From positions 31,011,250 to 31,075,249 of the forward strand of contig OW028579.1 of NCBI GenBank assembly GCA_932294295.1: DNA of 64,000 bases. The letters run 5' to 3'. A program made the translations under genes and the position numbers. The DNA comes from Alitta virens. Its lineage: Eukaryota > Annelida > Polychaeta > Phyllodocida > Nereididae. Positions 1-12,483 of the stretch are shown one piece after another. A model generated the notes under the pieces. The model was not told where the DNA came from. It ran no database searches and was given only the letters and a program-made list of their open reading frames with translations. Each line of letters opens with the position of its first letter. The stretch's first letter is position 1.

Positions 1-388
1 TGCATAGAAAGGTAATAAGTAACAAGTTTAGCAAGTAAAATGACACTACTGTGTTAAGTATAAATCTCTCTGAAATTCGTGTCACAGAAATGCTAGTCAT
101 AAGTATATGTTGATTGGAGTTTCTTATCATTTCTACGCCTGATGAACTGATTCAATATTTTATTTTATTAGTCTGTAGGTGTTTTCCCCAACTGAGATGG
201 TTGACACTCCTGACTGTTTGTATCATTCTTGATACTGGGAGTGTTGTGGTTATTGATTATAGTTGTCTGTTTTGTTTGATGTTCACACCTTTTGTTTGCC
301 TAGCAACCAAAAAAAAACAAAAAAAGTAAAAAAGCTGGTGGTGGGATGCAGGTAGGGTACTATTGATGTTGGTGCTGATGCATAAAAA
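1..388. other. Unannotated left edge
   Basis: I see no supported gene here. The only open frame of note (114-329, +) is a short AT-rich frame with no coding character, ending in a poly-A-like run of lysine codons. The sequence is ordinary AT-rich DNA. Confidence 0.5.
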
Positions 389-484
389 GGATCGCCGCAA
401 GGGTCCATTTTGTCACCAGTGCTGTTCTCTATGCTTGTACCAATCTGCATTTGTTTACCTGTCCTTAGAACTGACTTGGTTGCC
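389..484 (+). pseudogene. Non-LTR reverse transcriptase fragment
   Basis: In the frame starting at 389 the sequence reads GSPQGSILSPVLFSML, which matches the PQGSxLSPxLF block of the reverse transcriptase domain of non-LTR retrotransposons (LINEs). A TAA stop lies just upstream (383-385) and a TGA follows at 485, so only about 32 codons remain open. I could not find the YADD/FADD catalytic block downstream in any frame, so this is a dead fragment. The family assignment to LINEs is by motif knowledge; which clade is not determinable. A chance match over this many motif positions is unlikely but possible. Confidence 0.5.
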
Positions 485-848
485 TGAACGATGAGAGTGT
501 TTCTTTATGACTCCTGAGTGTTTTTTTTGTGGACGCTGTGGGGGAGCCATGGGGTATTAGGTAGGCACTGGGAGTCATTTTGACTCATCTGTGAGTGTTT
601 TGAGTGTTTGGTTAGTATCATAGTACTCGTGAAGACATCCATAAGATGTATTAGCAACTTGAACATGTTTGCAATGGTGGTAATCAGTAACCTAATCTCT
701 TGTCCTAAGGATGCAGTGTTAGCATTACACTTAATGTTGACATTAATGGTGCTCCAATTATTCTCCAAGTGCATGATATACATACTCCCAGTGCATAGAA
801 TACTTACACCAAGTACATGATAGACCATGCTATAGTTGAAGGAAGTTT

Positions 849-986
849 GAGGACACTTTGGGTGATATGCACACTCTGCTTCAGCAGCTGCTGAGGACGA
901 TCCAAGATGCATTCAGAGATGTGGAGAGGCATACAGGACCGCTTTGGATGTTGACAGTCCTGGCTGTAGCAGCTCAACTGGTCTTG
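849..986 (+). other. Short open frame with helical, hydrophobic end
   Basis: A + strand frame beginning after the TGA at 837 stays open to the TAA at 984-986. It encodes an amphipathic stretch (LLQQLLRTIQDAFRDVERH) followed by a hydrophobic run (LWMLTVLAVAAQLVL). It could be the last exon of a gene entering from the left, or a decayed transposon frame related to the RT fragment 400 bp upstream. There is no good pyrimidine-rich acceptor before it, and an open run of this size is not rare by chance. An overlapping 135-codon frame on the minus strand (505-912) has no recognisable content. Confidence 0.12.
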
Positions 987-1934
987 TCTTATGAATAATC
1001 TGTGGCCACTGCTGTTCTTTACTGTCCTCTAGTTCCCTTTGTTGATATATTTTGAATGTTATGCGTGACGAAAAAAAAGACTAAATTGTATAATTGGATA
1101 TATCTGAATGCTACAATTATCACAATCATGTGTAGTGCTTTAAAAGTATTATATATATGATGTGGTCTTAATAGAAACATTTGGCAAAAATGCTGCTGTT
1201 GGGTCAGAAAAGAGACTGTCTAACTGTATCTCTTTACTGGAAAATTATATTTAAATTATTATTGCTGGCTAAGTGGTGTATGATATTACTCTACCAGTAT
1301 TGAACTGTGTAAATACTTAAGAAGAGAGTAATATCAATTCCACACTGTAACAAAATCATGTAGTCGTAACAGGCTGGTGGTAAATGTCTCACATAGTGCT
1401 ATTAGTGCATGTAATTTTGTTTATGCTGATAATCTAATACCCTCGATGTTACACCATTAGTGTAGTGGATGTTGACTGTTTAAAGCCCTGCCAATTTGCT
1501 GCTGCTGCTGCGGCTAGTAGTTAGATGCTGTTGGTGGTAAAGGGGGGGGGGGGAGGTTGGGTGAATGATGATCTTGGGAGTGCAGCTTCCTCCCTAATTG
1601 AGACACAACATGACTAATTGATGAGGAGGTCCTGCTGTCAACTTTGCTGCTACTCATTGATCCTGTATCCCCATCTAGAGCACATCCTGTTTCATTGCTC
1701 CTGCTTCAGCAACCTTATCAGTCTTCACCTGTTATTTGCTCTTCTCCTAGTGGTGGGTCTAGCTCGTCTACTTGTTTAGTTATTTAGCAAGATCTCCTGA
1801 ATTGGTGTCCATATTAATGAGGTGCGAGAATGGACTTTTTTTTTCACAGAACACCTCAAAATGTGACACTCCAAAAGTCTCTTTTTCTTTTGCTATTACT
1901 CATTTTGCTTATCAAATCTAGAGGAGTGTTGCCT
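987..1934. other. Unannotated interval with a poly-G run
   Basis: No gene or structured repeat is supported. A run of about 12 G begins near 1542, just after a CTG-rich patch (1497-1512). Confidence 0.5.
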
Positions 1935-2150
1935 GATGATTCAATAAACACAACTTTCTAAGTATAGTTAACACGATTCATTATATTATAAGATGTCAAA
2001 AAAATAATTACCAATATACATTAAAATGCACAAGAAATACTGCAGCTTTAAAATACTTTGCTTCAGCCAATCTTAATCTAGACTGCCGACTTCTGCAGCC
2101 AATAGGGGGGGGGGGGGTTTATTCTGCGTAGCAACCTAGTGGAATTATCT
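1935..2150 (-). mobile_element. MITE family B, degenerate copy (B4)
   Basis: This stretch matches, with many changes, the inverted B copy at 61235-61550. Shared blocks include GATTCAATAAACACAAC, TAAGATGTC, ATTAAAATGCACAAGAAATA, CTTCAGCCAATCTTAATC and TATTCTG.GTAGCAACCTAGTGGAA. A G run of about 13 has expanded inside it near 2105-2117. The AATAAA at about 1943 belongs to the element and should not be read as a gene's poly(A) signal. Confidence 0.6.
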
Positions 2151-2707
2151 AGAAGCTTTATGTAAAATCTAATGCTCGTGGCTTAGAAGGTTTTCAGAAA
2201 TTTGGTGTTGGTCGTAGAAGTCAGAATGTGCACACTGTCATAATGGCGTTCAGAAGATTCTGTGAGAAATAACTCTACCGTGATAGTTTTGAGAATTGCA
2301 TGAAGCAAATCAAGGCCCTAATTTCACTTGGCCAAAATGACTTCCATACTATTAGGATCACTGCCCTAAGTCATTCCCCACCAATGTAAACTTTTTAGCT
2401 TTGGGACCAGTCTCATGTCAGGTTCTGTTGTGCCTGAAAGACTGGATGTTAATTATGAAATTGTGGAAAGTGATGAATTTAGGTTCTGAACTGGATGGTA
2501 TGTGTATAAATTCTTTATTGATTCATATTGGTATGTGTCTTCTATACTATAATGACTATATTTGATTCAAATTGACAATTATAGAGATACTTTTCTGCAA
2601 TTTTTTATGAGCTTTCTTTTGCAAATTATATCCCTCCTATTCTGTACCCCTTCCCAGTGGCCCAAATCGAAGTCAAGACAGATACATGAGGGAATAGCAG
2701 GGGGCCT
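2151..2707. other. Unannotated interval
   Basis: No coding frame or recognisable repeat is seen. The short open frames here run into the minisatellite that follows. Confidence 0.5.
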
Positions 2708-2751
2708 TGCAGTACACCTGCAGTACACCTGCAGTACACCTGCAGTACACC
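2708..2751 (+). repeat. 11-bp minisatellite, four copies
   Basis: Four perfect tandem copies of TGCAGTACACC. It gives rise to repetitive open frames on both strands (VHLQYTCST-type on +, VYCRCTAGV-type on -), which are artefacts of the repeat. Confidence 0.9.
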
Positions 2752-3206
2752 AGGGGCTCTGCTGCTAGAACTGGCAGGAAACAAGAGAGGAATGGTGTTT
2801 TTGCTGGAGAAGCCCAGGGCCATGTCTCATTTAGCAGGGCCACACAATTTGCTGTGAATCCCTGGCACTGCAAGTGACTGGCAACTTGATAGTTGGACAC
2901 AGTATTTCCATTAGCCACAGTATCTGTGTGTATGATGCTGGGATCCCCTTGCAGCAGCTTCTGTTTTCTCCATACAATGTATTCTGTGTCTTGCAGGTTC
3001 GGTTCTTGTCTCTGCTGTCTCTGCTCTCTGTCCATAGCTTGTTGCTTCTCTTAAGACATGAATCGAGTTAATGGGGTTTTTGTATAGCTATCTGATTGGT
3101 GTCATTGTACTTCTTAATTCTGCTGCTTTCTTCTGTCCATATGTTGTTAGTAATACCTTTAAGGTAACCAGTCAGCCATTAAACAGACTCAGGAACTCAA
3201 TTAGTG

Positions 3207-3374
3207 GCTGACCAACCAACCGACTGACTGACCGACTGATTGACCAACCAACTGACTGACTGACAAACTGACCGACCGACTGACCGACCGATTTACTGAC
3301 TTACTGACCGACTGACTGACCGACGTGCTGACTGACCGACTGACCCACCAGCCAGCCAGCCAGCCAGCCAGCCT
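3207..3374. repeat. Degenerate tetranucleotide array (GACT/GACC/CAGC)
   Basis: The interval is built from imperfect GACT, GACC and GATT tetranucleotides and ends in a clean (CCAG)n run near 3349-3373. The minus-strand frame through it encodes a repeated SVSRSVS pattern that reflects the repeat, not a protein gene. Confidence 0.85.
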
Positions 3375-4249
3375 TGTAAAATTAGATAACAGTTTTCTTA
3401 GACTTCGGATATAAAAATCCACACTAAATCTTTCCACCATATTCAATGGCATTAGCAGCTTTCATGGCTGAAGCAATTCATTTTTCGGGGTGTTTTATGA
3501 TGTAGTAGACTGTAGACTTTACTGTACTTCAAATACTTATCCTCAGTACAAAAGAGATAGACTATAAATCAACTGTATAGTTAAAAGGCTGCTTGCTGGT
3601 GGACATATATTGCAGTTAAGCGGAGTTTTATATGCAGGACCATGGAGCTTGCTTTAGTTTGCTTTAGTTCTAAGGTCGGTTGCATCTAATACCCTGTAAA
3701 TATGCCCAGGAGAGTAGCATGCATGCCCCAGACAACATTACATAGCAAATGCCTCTAATATCGCCCTATGAATAACAATGTGATAGACTGGGAGCCATCA
3801 TCACCAGCCCGAGGCAGAAAAAACAAGGGGGATAATTTCATCAGGCAAACTAATAATTTACATTGTGTCATTTGGACTAACTGTTTTTGTTTATATTGTG
3901 TAATGATGCAATATGTTCTTGTTGATATTGATGTCTGTAGCATTTGGTATTATTCTCAACAGCATGATAGATGTAATTTAAACATTACAGAGCTCTATGA
4001 ATATTAATTCATTGAATTAAAATGTAATGGCAATGACTGAAGTCAGATTTTGTCAACTCTAATGATATTTGTAGACCTTTATGTTCAGAATTTGTAGCCT
4101 TCCTAATAAGGTAATGGGGCACACGGATTTTATTGCAACCTTATACATTGTTATATGGTTGGATTTTAACAATGGTGTAGTTTACTATTTTAGAGCTGCT
4201 ATACCCATTAAGTGGTTTACAGCAGCTCCCTATCCTCAAACTCTGCTCC
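3375..4249. other. Unannotated interval
   Basis: AT-rich unique sequence. Short overlapping frames occur on both strands near 3755-4007, none with a recognisable domain. Confidence 0.5.
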
Positions 4250-4254
4250 CATGA

Positions 4255-4440
4255 GAGTATACAGCCATTCACATGCGTTATCAGCGCCATGGGTTTGTCT
4301 GTAGAGCCAGGTACCCACTTACTGCTGGGTGGACAGTAGCACTGAGGACTCGGTAGCTTGTGGTCACAAACAGAAGTCTGTGAGCAAGATTCGAACCCGG
4401 TTTCTTGGGATTGGGGGTCGGATGATATACCGCTGGACTG
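4255..4440 (-). mobile_element. tRNA-derived SINE, family G
   Basis: Read on the minus strand it has a tRNA-like head with a box-A-like CCAGCGGTAT region and a box B (GGGTTCGAATC, near 4388-4398). A body follows containing CACCCAGCAG and TGGGTACCTGGC. The same CACCCAG..TGGGTAC body occurs at 15184-15440. The head is the internal RNA polymerase III promoter usual for SINEs. Confidence 0.6.
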
Positions 4441-4849
4441 CATACTTTGTTGTCAGTCACAAACAAACTTGTTGTACTTGTGTACATCATACAAACAGTT
4501 TCATATTATCAAAGGGCTACATGTATGACCAAAATGTAAAGTTTAAAGCTTTTGTTACTTAAATCTTTCAAAGGGAGAGCTTTGCCTAAATCTTGCAAAG
4601 AGAATAACAAAGCGAGTCTGGAATTTCTCTTTCACCTAAAGTAGAAAAAGACAGGTTGGGAGAAATCTTCATATAGCATGTCAAACAGTCATCCACTTTT
4701 CACTGTCTTGAATAACTTTCATTTAAGATTTGAATCAATGAAAGAAACAGATTATTTTGGATCATTGTATCAAGTGAATTGTGTCCTTTACAATAACTGG
4801 TGTTTTGCCTTAAAACCCTTTTAAACTTCAAAGGTCTCTTAGAAAGGTA

Positions 4850-5400
4850 TCAGACGGGAAAGGCTTTGTGGTGATCAGATGAATAGGCAGACAGACGGAT
4901 GGTTGGTCAGAAAGTGGGACACTAAAATGCAGAGAGATAGACTTAGAAGATTAAATATGGAATATTAGGGCATACAATTGGACCTCGGACAACTCCAGTT
5001 GTCCAAGATTGGACAGATAGTTTGCTGGACAGACTTATTAACAAATTGATTGACAGATTGATAGAGACGAAAAATTAGAGACCTAAGATAGACCAATTAA
5101 ACGCAAGCAGGCTGACAGACAGACATACAGAATGGAAGGAATGACAAAGAATATGAGACGAACAGTAAGACAGACTCAGATTTATTCGTGATGAATATAA
5201 GATTTAAAAATTCAACTTCAGTTTAACTGAGATATAATTGTATCCGAGGAGATTCCTTTTAAAGACAGACCGTCCGTGATTCAGATGGACAGTGTTTGAC
5301 AGACAGCAAGACAAAGAGTGACAAAAATAGTGGAAGGGATAATATCAGAGACACTCAGACAGACACAATTATCTCAACCCAAATTGCCAGGCAAATAGCA
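4850..5400. repeat. Scattered CAGA-rich degenerate simple repeat
   Basis: Short GACAGACAGA-type runs are scattered through otherwise unique sequence, as in the interval 59330-59860. They look like a strongly decayed (CAGA)n array. No gene is seen. Confidence 0.5.
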
Positions 5401-7860
5401 AATAAAGAAAGTAAAGAAAGAAAAGAATCACAGAAATGTTAAGCTTATTCATCCATTGGACATCTGCTTTGTAAAATGGCTGCTCGTGGAATCTTTTCCT
5501 TTTTGGCTAAGGAGGATTTTCTCTCTGGTATTTATCTTGGAAGGGCTCTGAGAGGGGCTCTGTGCATCCTTTTAATACAAAATAAATGCTCAGAGAGGTT
5601 GGTTAAATGAGAAGAGATTGGAGTATTTCATCACACAGACGATTGAGATGAGCTTGAGCTAGCTCCAAAAATCCCTTCCATTATTTACTGATGTGAATTA
5701 CATCAAGAGCTGGACTAGGCTGTTTCCTCAATATTTGATGGAAATCATGCCACTCCTATTGAGTTTTGGTCGTCAAATTGGTGGATGTATTCCTTGATAG
5801 ATATTCACAAAATGGGTGAGCACAGAATTAAGATAATCAAAATACATGCAACTGAAAAAGGGTTTGCTACATACTCATATTTTATTTATAATTATTTACT
5901 CAGTTGTTTGTCACACTAATGATCTTGTGAATTATTTATAGCGCTGAGCAGCCAATTTTAGTATATCTCCTATGTGTTGCTGCTTTGTGTAGTGAATCTA
6001 GGTCACTATGACCTAAATTTGCTCACGTGGAGTTGCACAAGAGTGCCCGGATGATACTTGGCCCTTGAAAGTCCTTAGGGAGATGAGCTTGTAAGGTCCT
6101 TGCTCTTACAGAACCTTTTGATGATTATCCAAGTCCCTAGGGCTTTCCCTTTGTTATTGATGACCTCACAGAAAGGAGAAACAAATCCCTTGCCATTGTC
6201 TCTCAGTAATAGTCTGCAGTCGAGTCTATAATGCTAAGAAATGGTGTCTTCTGAGCATTGTAGACTGTTTTGTGCAAATGATCTTTTCACCAACGAAGCT
6301 GTTGGTTCGTGCATTTTTCGATGTTTTACCTTTGTAGTACAGTCTAATATCGCTCTAAGACCACCTCACAATTAACACCATTGGAATTAGACGGTATTCA
6401 TGGAAAAGTTGGTACATACTCCTATAAGTGCAATTTGAGTAGTACTGCACTCCAATCGGTTAATAAATTGGGGTAAAAATAGGGCAGAATTCAGGACATA
6501 ACATTTTATTAACAGTGTAACAATAGTCAGTAGTATTCCATAATAAGTTTACCTTTGGTGCAATTTTTTTGGCTAAATTGACAGTGCAAATTTTGGCTTA
6601 TTGGCAAAATGGCATTTATAGAGGAGTAGAACACTTTTTAGATGAGATTATATTATTATTATCACTGCACCCAGATCCTCTATAAAAGTCTGTGTGCATG
6701 GAACTAGATATACATATCATACTTCATGTAGTAAGGCATCTGTCTTATATTAGGATTCTTTGTGCGAAATATGCAATATTAACGCAATATAATGCTATAT
6801 ATGGGAAAGAAAGGATGTTGATTTGTCATGCTTTTCCCTTTGTGATATGCAGCATGGCGAATTGGAATTTTGTGTGCGTTATTTCAGGAAGTATCTAATA
6901 TCCTGTATCTGATTATTTGGCTCCTGTTTTTATCAAACGATGTCATGATGTCCGTCAATATCTCTATTGATATTATTCAGTGGAACTGCTGTTGGTGGAC
7001 ATTTTGCCAATTTAAACTGCCTCGAATTTGATAAGACCACCTAAATTAGGAGTTGACTGCGATTCTGTGAAGTAATCTACACTCAGACTTCAGACTAAAT
7101 CACCATCTGCAGCATATTATATACACACATTTTGATCTTACAAGTCATTAGTCTGGCTTTGCTATTTTAAGACGTTTGATCTTCAGCTCAATTCAATACA
7201 GATAACGTCAAAACCATGCTTTAGTAATTCCGCCTCACCCGCCAGGCGTCTCTGCGGTAGCTGTGCTGCGGCACCAGTCATTTGCTGTGGCTATGAAGCC
7301 ACGTGCTCTGTTGCTCTCAGTGTAAACAGTGGGCCATGCTGGTAGAGGATGCATGCGTCTCACTAAAGACCATGTGAATATGTCTTTTACCACCTTTTGG
7401 ATTAGTTTTCTTTAACAATTTAGTTAACGTTGTACCACAGTGAGGAAGTGGATTGTATATAGTGACTTTATAGCCACTGACAGCATGTAAATAGCTGTCT
7501 AAAGTTATGGAGTTACCCAGCTTTTAGCGAGATGAAACAAGAGCACACTTTTAAGTGTTCATTTAGTGGATAGTGTTGCTCTTCATGGATGCCATGAACA
7601 GCATAACAGTGTCAAGATTTCATTAGGATAAGTGATGCAAGGTAACTTATGTGCTACTTAATAATAGATCATTACGAATCACATGTCAGCTAGATTTAAT
7701 TGAGATAGTATATAAAACTATTTGATATTGGATATTGCAAAAAAAATTGACGCAGATCTACTGTTACTATTAAAAGTCATTCTTGTGTCTTAGCATGCAA
7801 ATGACTTAGTTGACCTGTGATGCAGTTGTAAACTTTGTGTGTAGAAGGTGCCGGAGGTAG
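5401..7860. other. Unannotated upstream interval
   Basis: No exon or clear transposon boundary is supported. A TAAGACCACCT block is repeated in direct orientation near 6354 and 7031, suggesting a decayed element I cannot delimit. A GC-richer patch lies at about 7225-7345. Confidence 0.4.
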
Positions 7861-7868
7861 CTGTATAG

Positions 7869-8020
7869 CAGCTGTACACCCAAACAGCTGGTTCTAATGC
7901 ATGTCACAGCTGTTTCGTGTGCTGCTGCTGGCTTCACATGAGCTAGCTTGACATTCAGGCTTTACCAGCTTGTATGATGCAAACTTGTTTACCTAGTCAG
8001 CATCCCATCAGCTGCAGCTG
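7869..8020. promoter_or_regulatory. Cluster of five CAGCTG E-boxes
   Basis: CAGCTG occurs at 7869-7874, 7885-7890, 7907-7912, 8009-8014 and 8015-8020, five times in 152 bp. CAGCTG is the class A E-box bound by bHLH dimers. The cluster lies about 4.5 kb upstream of the only convincing coding exon. Enhancer function is inference. Confidence 0.35.
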
Positions 8021-9470
8021 AGTTTGACATTCTGCCTCTACACTACATTGTTCTTTGCCCTTCTTTGTAATTAAGGATTCGGTGCTGAAAACTGCTTGAA
8101 TAGTATCCTAATATCCTGTATATTATATTACATCGCAGTGGGATATGATCTGATAGATATCAAGCCTAATCCACTAAGCGATTGAGAATTACACAGTATA
8201 TTGGATGGTATTTACAAAACGATTTTGTTGTTCAAAAGATTACTTCCATGAGATACTAGGATTACTTCATGACAGAAGATCACTACATAACATCAAAGAC
8301 TCAAGAGATATCTGTATCTGTAGGCAAGTTTATATCGAGTTATCTGTTGGCAAACATACATGTCTACATGTAAATGCATGTGAATTTAGTGTTGCATCAA
8401 CTGTTTAAAGCCTTTAAATTTTAAGTCAAATGAACTTACATAACATTGTTGGAAACTGCAGATGTTGTGATCATTATACATTTCATATCTGAAGCCTTAT
8501 TGAACATATAAGGAAAAAAACTAACTTTTAAATTACACAATACAGCAATTTAACATTATCTCATAGGTGTGTTGATAACATTGTGCTCACCGTGTGGAGA
8601 TTATTAGACCGTGTGTTTGAGCAGATAAAAGCAAGTTGCTGCTCGTGGCTTCTGATCACTCATGCTTATCAGCCCATGTGCTACAGCATGTTATTGATGG
8701 CCAAAGCAAAGCCCTAGGATTTAGCAAAGTCTACATGTCAAAGCTGTTGCCTTTCCTCCTGCTGCTTCTGGGTTGGGTAGCAAATTACACACGGGAGTAT
8801 AACAAGGCACTGCACTCAGCCTGCGTTTAAGGATTACTCGAGACTTTGGTTAAGATTATACGGCTGTGTGTGAATCTTAATGTGAGAGTCAGTTGCACTG
8901 GATGTTTGATGTATGTCACTGAACCACATTCAGCATATATGCTACTAATGAACTCTAGGTGCATCTGTACATAGATCTTACACTTCGCTTGCAATTGCTA
9001 AGTTGATACGGTAAATATACACAAAACCGAGCAAGTCATATCCAAGTATAGAAAGCAAGCAGAAGAAGATATAGGTGTGGCACGATCACTTGGACAGAAA
9101 AGTGTGAGATTCGATAAGTGATTGGAGCAACGCCTGAAAGTATCAGCAATCTAGAAAAGTAGCAAGTGCTAGCATCAACTTTGAGAATGATCGGATGTAA
9201 AATTGGACAGAATCTCATGGAATGACCTGCTGCTCTGGATAAATATATGGGGATCTACTGGATTAAAAAGTGGAATCATTTAACAGGAGTGCTGCTGTGT
9301 AGCATTTTACCAAGAACAAAGGAGTGGAATTAAGTGGAAAAAGGCCATGAGATGACTGCAGGGTGCCTGTGAAAGTCCAGCGGAGAGTAGAGCGGAGTTT
9401 ATGGGGCATTGCATGAGCTAATGCCTTTATACTTAAACAGAAGCAGGAGCAGCAGCTAAAACAGCAAGCC
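8021..9470. other. Unannotated upstream interval
   Basis: Unique AT-rich sequence with no supported exon. Short frames at 8205-8408, 8636-8830 and 9036-9218 (minus) show no domain or codon bias. Confidence 0.45.
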
Positions 9471-9475
9471 CTTGA

Positions 9476-9532
9476 CTAGCAGCAGCAGCAGCAATAACAG
9501 CAACAACAGCAGCAGCAACACTAGAGGCAGCA
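9476..9532. repeat. CAG/CAA-rich microsatellite
   Basis: Imperfect CAG and CAA triplets (AGCAGCAGCAGCAGCAATAA and following). It could lie in an untranslated exon, but I see no splice or promoter evidence. A short GTGGCCCCCA tandem lies at about 9711-9735. Confidence 0.7.
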
Positions 9533-10399
9533 GTCATTCTTCAAAGGCTGAGGACGTTGAAAGCCAGCGTTGGGGGCACGTCAAATACAGCGTCAAGCGT
9601 CGTGATAAACGCTCTCTGTAGACTTACACCCCTGAGCATAACGTCCTGCCATAACAGAGTGCTTACAGCCAGGGTCCTGGCACTAACGGCAAGAACAGCA
9701 CAGTAACTGTGGCCCCCAGTGGCCCCCAGTGGCCTCCAACCATAAGAGCCCCATCTAGCATAAACCATCCACCTCGTTGGTCTGCACCCTCCATAAACAT
9801 ATGATTGTTTGCTCTCCCTAGTTCTCCAATTTCTGCATTGTTTGTTGACGACCTTCAGGATAAAGACCTTTCCTTGTTCTCCATGGGTCGCTTGTCATTA
9901 TGACGTCATAAAGAGGACATAACAAGGTGGTGGCCATCTTTGATTGCCATCTTGAGTACAACTTTGCTGCCAATCCACTTCAGACAACCGCAGAGTTGAG
10001 TATTGTTTACTGGCTAACACTCAAGCAAAGAGCTAACAAGAAAACGAGCAAGTAAATACTACCTAAGAAAGCATTACTGAAGTAAAAGCAAGCGAACAAG
10101 CCGCCAAAAACCATTGAAATCACATCCATTGAAAGTTTAAATGGCTCCTTTTAAGAGGTCGACATTAATTACCTCAGTTGGTCCTTAAGAGGTGGGCAGA
10201 GAATTGGCTGAGACATCTGAAGAATGACTTGGGGACAAGTGGAAAAGCCCTAGGGACTAAAGCAGAGATGTTTGCAATGCCCTTGACTTGACCTTGTAGA
10301 CATACGAAAGACCCCTGGATTCTTAGGAGGAGTGTGTTGGTATTCCAACTGAGAGATTAATTAATGGTATGCACCAAAATATTGCACTTGGGTCCGTCT

Positions 10400-10720
10400 A
10401 AGCCATTTTGATACTTGGACACAACAGTGACACAACAGCAGTGAAACAACAATGACACAACAGTTACGCTGACACAATACTGACACAACATTGACAACAG
10501 TTACGCTGACACAATACTGACACAACAGTGAAACAAAAGTGAAACAATCATGACACAACAGTGAAACAATACTGACACAATACTGATACAACAATGAAAC
10601 AACATTGACAAAACAGTGACACAACAATAACACTGCAGTGAAACGACAGTGAAACAACAACTACACTACAGGGACACAACAGCAGTGAATCAACAGCGGC
10701 ACAACAGTGACAGCATTCTG
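10400..10720. repeat. Degenerate ACAACAGTGAC minisatellite
   Basis: About 300 bp of imperfect units based on ACACAACAGTGA, with variants such as AACAATGAC and AACAATACTGAC. Both minus-strand frames (10361-10660 and 10548-10736) encode CVSVVSLL-type repeats that are artefacts of the array. Confidence 0.85.
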
Positions 10721-12483
10721 CGCTTTCTAACAACAAAAATCAGATTTTAGTAGATGTGAAGTGGAGGTATGTGACCACTAGGCTTTTACACAAGTGCTTG
10801 ACAGCCCTAGAATAGCCAGAGGATAGATTGTTGGCCCTTACAATAGGGTGTAAGACAGATAGCTAAAAGCAGATGGCAGATAGCAAGATAGATTAAGCTA
10901 CTGCAATCTATAAGCATTTGTGACCTACCCCATAGGGTGGTGGTGCAACTGCTGTATGATGCAATTCCATCTCCTTAACAATTAACAATACTGGATTGCA
11001 ATACCAGTTGATGTTTAGCTGAATGAGCACCTGTGTCATATTAAACTGCATATTACTTAAGACACCAATCTACAGAACTACAACTGAAGTGAATTATTAT
11101 CCTGGTTATATCATGCATTGACTCTAACATCCAGGGGATTAATGCATTCATGATCATATATGCTGTTGGATACTAACATGAACATAGCCAAATACAAAGG
11201 ATTTCCATTGCATGCAACCATCCAACCACATATTGAGGAAGGTTCTTGATATACCAATTTTGGAGGATTAACACGAGATTGTTGTCAGCCACCTTGGGAG
11301 TAGTTGTCTTCATGAAAAGCAACTCTCTGAATCTGCCAAATAGTCATTAATGCTAAAAGAGAAATAACAATTCTACTTGGCTTGCTATTGTGAGAGCTCA
11401 TTCTTATTATCGAAGTTTCAACAGCCCTGGACAATATAATGAAGTTGCCATGATCTATGGACGATTTCTGCAGTCATAACCTTCCTGGAGAGTCACTTGA
11501 GACATAAAAGATATCGTTGATTGCCACAGGTTTGTTGAAGAGTAATCTGCTCTAGTAAATACAATTTAAATCTATTGATCATATTAAACTAATATCAGAT
11601 ACACTGCTTCACAGTAGATGAGGATGCAAACAGATATCACAGAGTAAAGTTGAGCTGTATTTAGCTGTTTAGAAGTAACCAAGGATATGGCAATCAAGTA
11701 GCACATAATTCAATTGAAATTGCAATAGCACATGAGTGAACTTGGCACTATTAGCACATGTTGAAAATACAAACAAAACTGATTCGTTATGGCTTGAAAA
11801 GTAACTAATTTAAGATAGAACTTGATATAAGCAACAATAGGTAAATTACATTAAACTGAACTAGATACAAGCTTATACAAGTAATGTTTAGTTAGAGTTG
11901 CATAATCCTGTGTTAGATTGGTAAGACTTAACTTTGCACAGGTAACATTACTGGAAAACAAACAACACTGTGAGATAGAACTTGATGCAAGATGATATAA
12001 GAAGCAAGGTGACCGTGGGAGCAACCTCATCACTGCATGTTGCCACTGCAGGTCACCCACCTCTTCGCAGCGTTTCGTGTTGTGTTAGCAACCGGAGAAG
12101 GTTATTGTCGAGAAGGTTTCGCTGGGAAGTTTTCGTCGTGATTCGCTCATCAGCTTCATGCCAGCTAAATTGAAAATCGCCTAGCATTCTGCATAATATA
12201 ACAGGATTACATGTGAAAAAAAAACAAAAACAGATCAGATGCCATTGTTTATTAATGGATGGTACAGGATTATCATCAAAAGGTCATATTAATTGAATTC
12301 GACCAGAAAGGACAAATTTATCTTGTCTGCATTGATAAATAGGATCGTTCATTATTATCATCAACATAAATTGTAAATAGCTCATACTGATAGATGCTTG
12401 ATTTTATCATAGTCTTCCTAGCATAGTGATGAAGTGTAGCATTAGGATTTCTTAGTGTTCACATATTCTGTGGATTAGAATAT
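10721..12483. other. Interval upstream of the coding exon
   Basis: This may contain the 5' UTR, an upstream intron or the promoter of the exon that follows, but I cannot fix a transcription start. Two possible acceptors in front of the exon are ATTTCTTAG (ending about 12455) and TCTGTGGATTAG (ending about 12478). A GC- and CpG-richer patch at 12004-12170 is the best candidate for an untranslated exon. No TATA box is clear. Confidence 0.3.

Noticed and set aside
1943..1948. AATAAA as a poly(A) signal for a gene at the left edge
   Set aside because: The hexamer lies inside the degenerate MITE B copy (1935-2150), whose relatives have a matching sequence, so it came with the element.
3201..3452. 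Minus-strand frame rich in SVSRSVS
   Set aside because: It is the translation of a tetranucleotide repeat; it has no unique part.
6340..7058. Tigger/pogo-like transposon with inverted ends
   Set aside because: The best matching block (TAAGACCACCT) is in direct, not inverted, orientation at the two places, and the CAGTC ends match only over a few bases.
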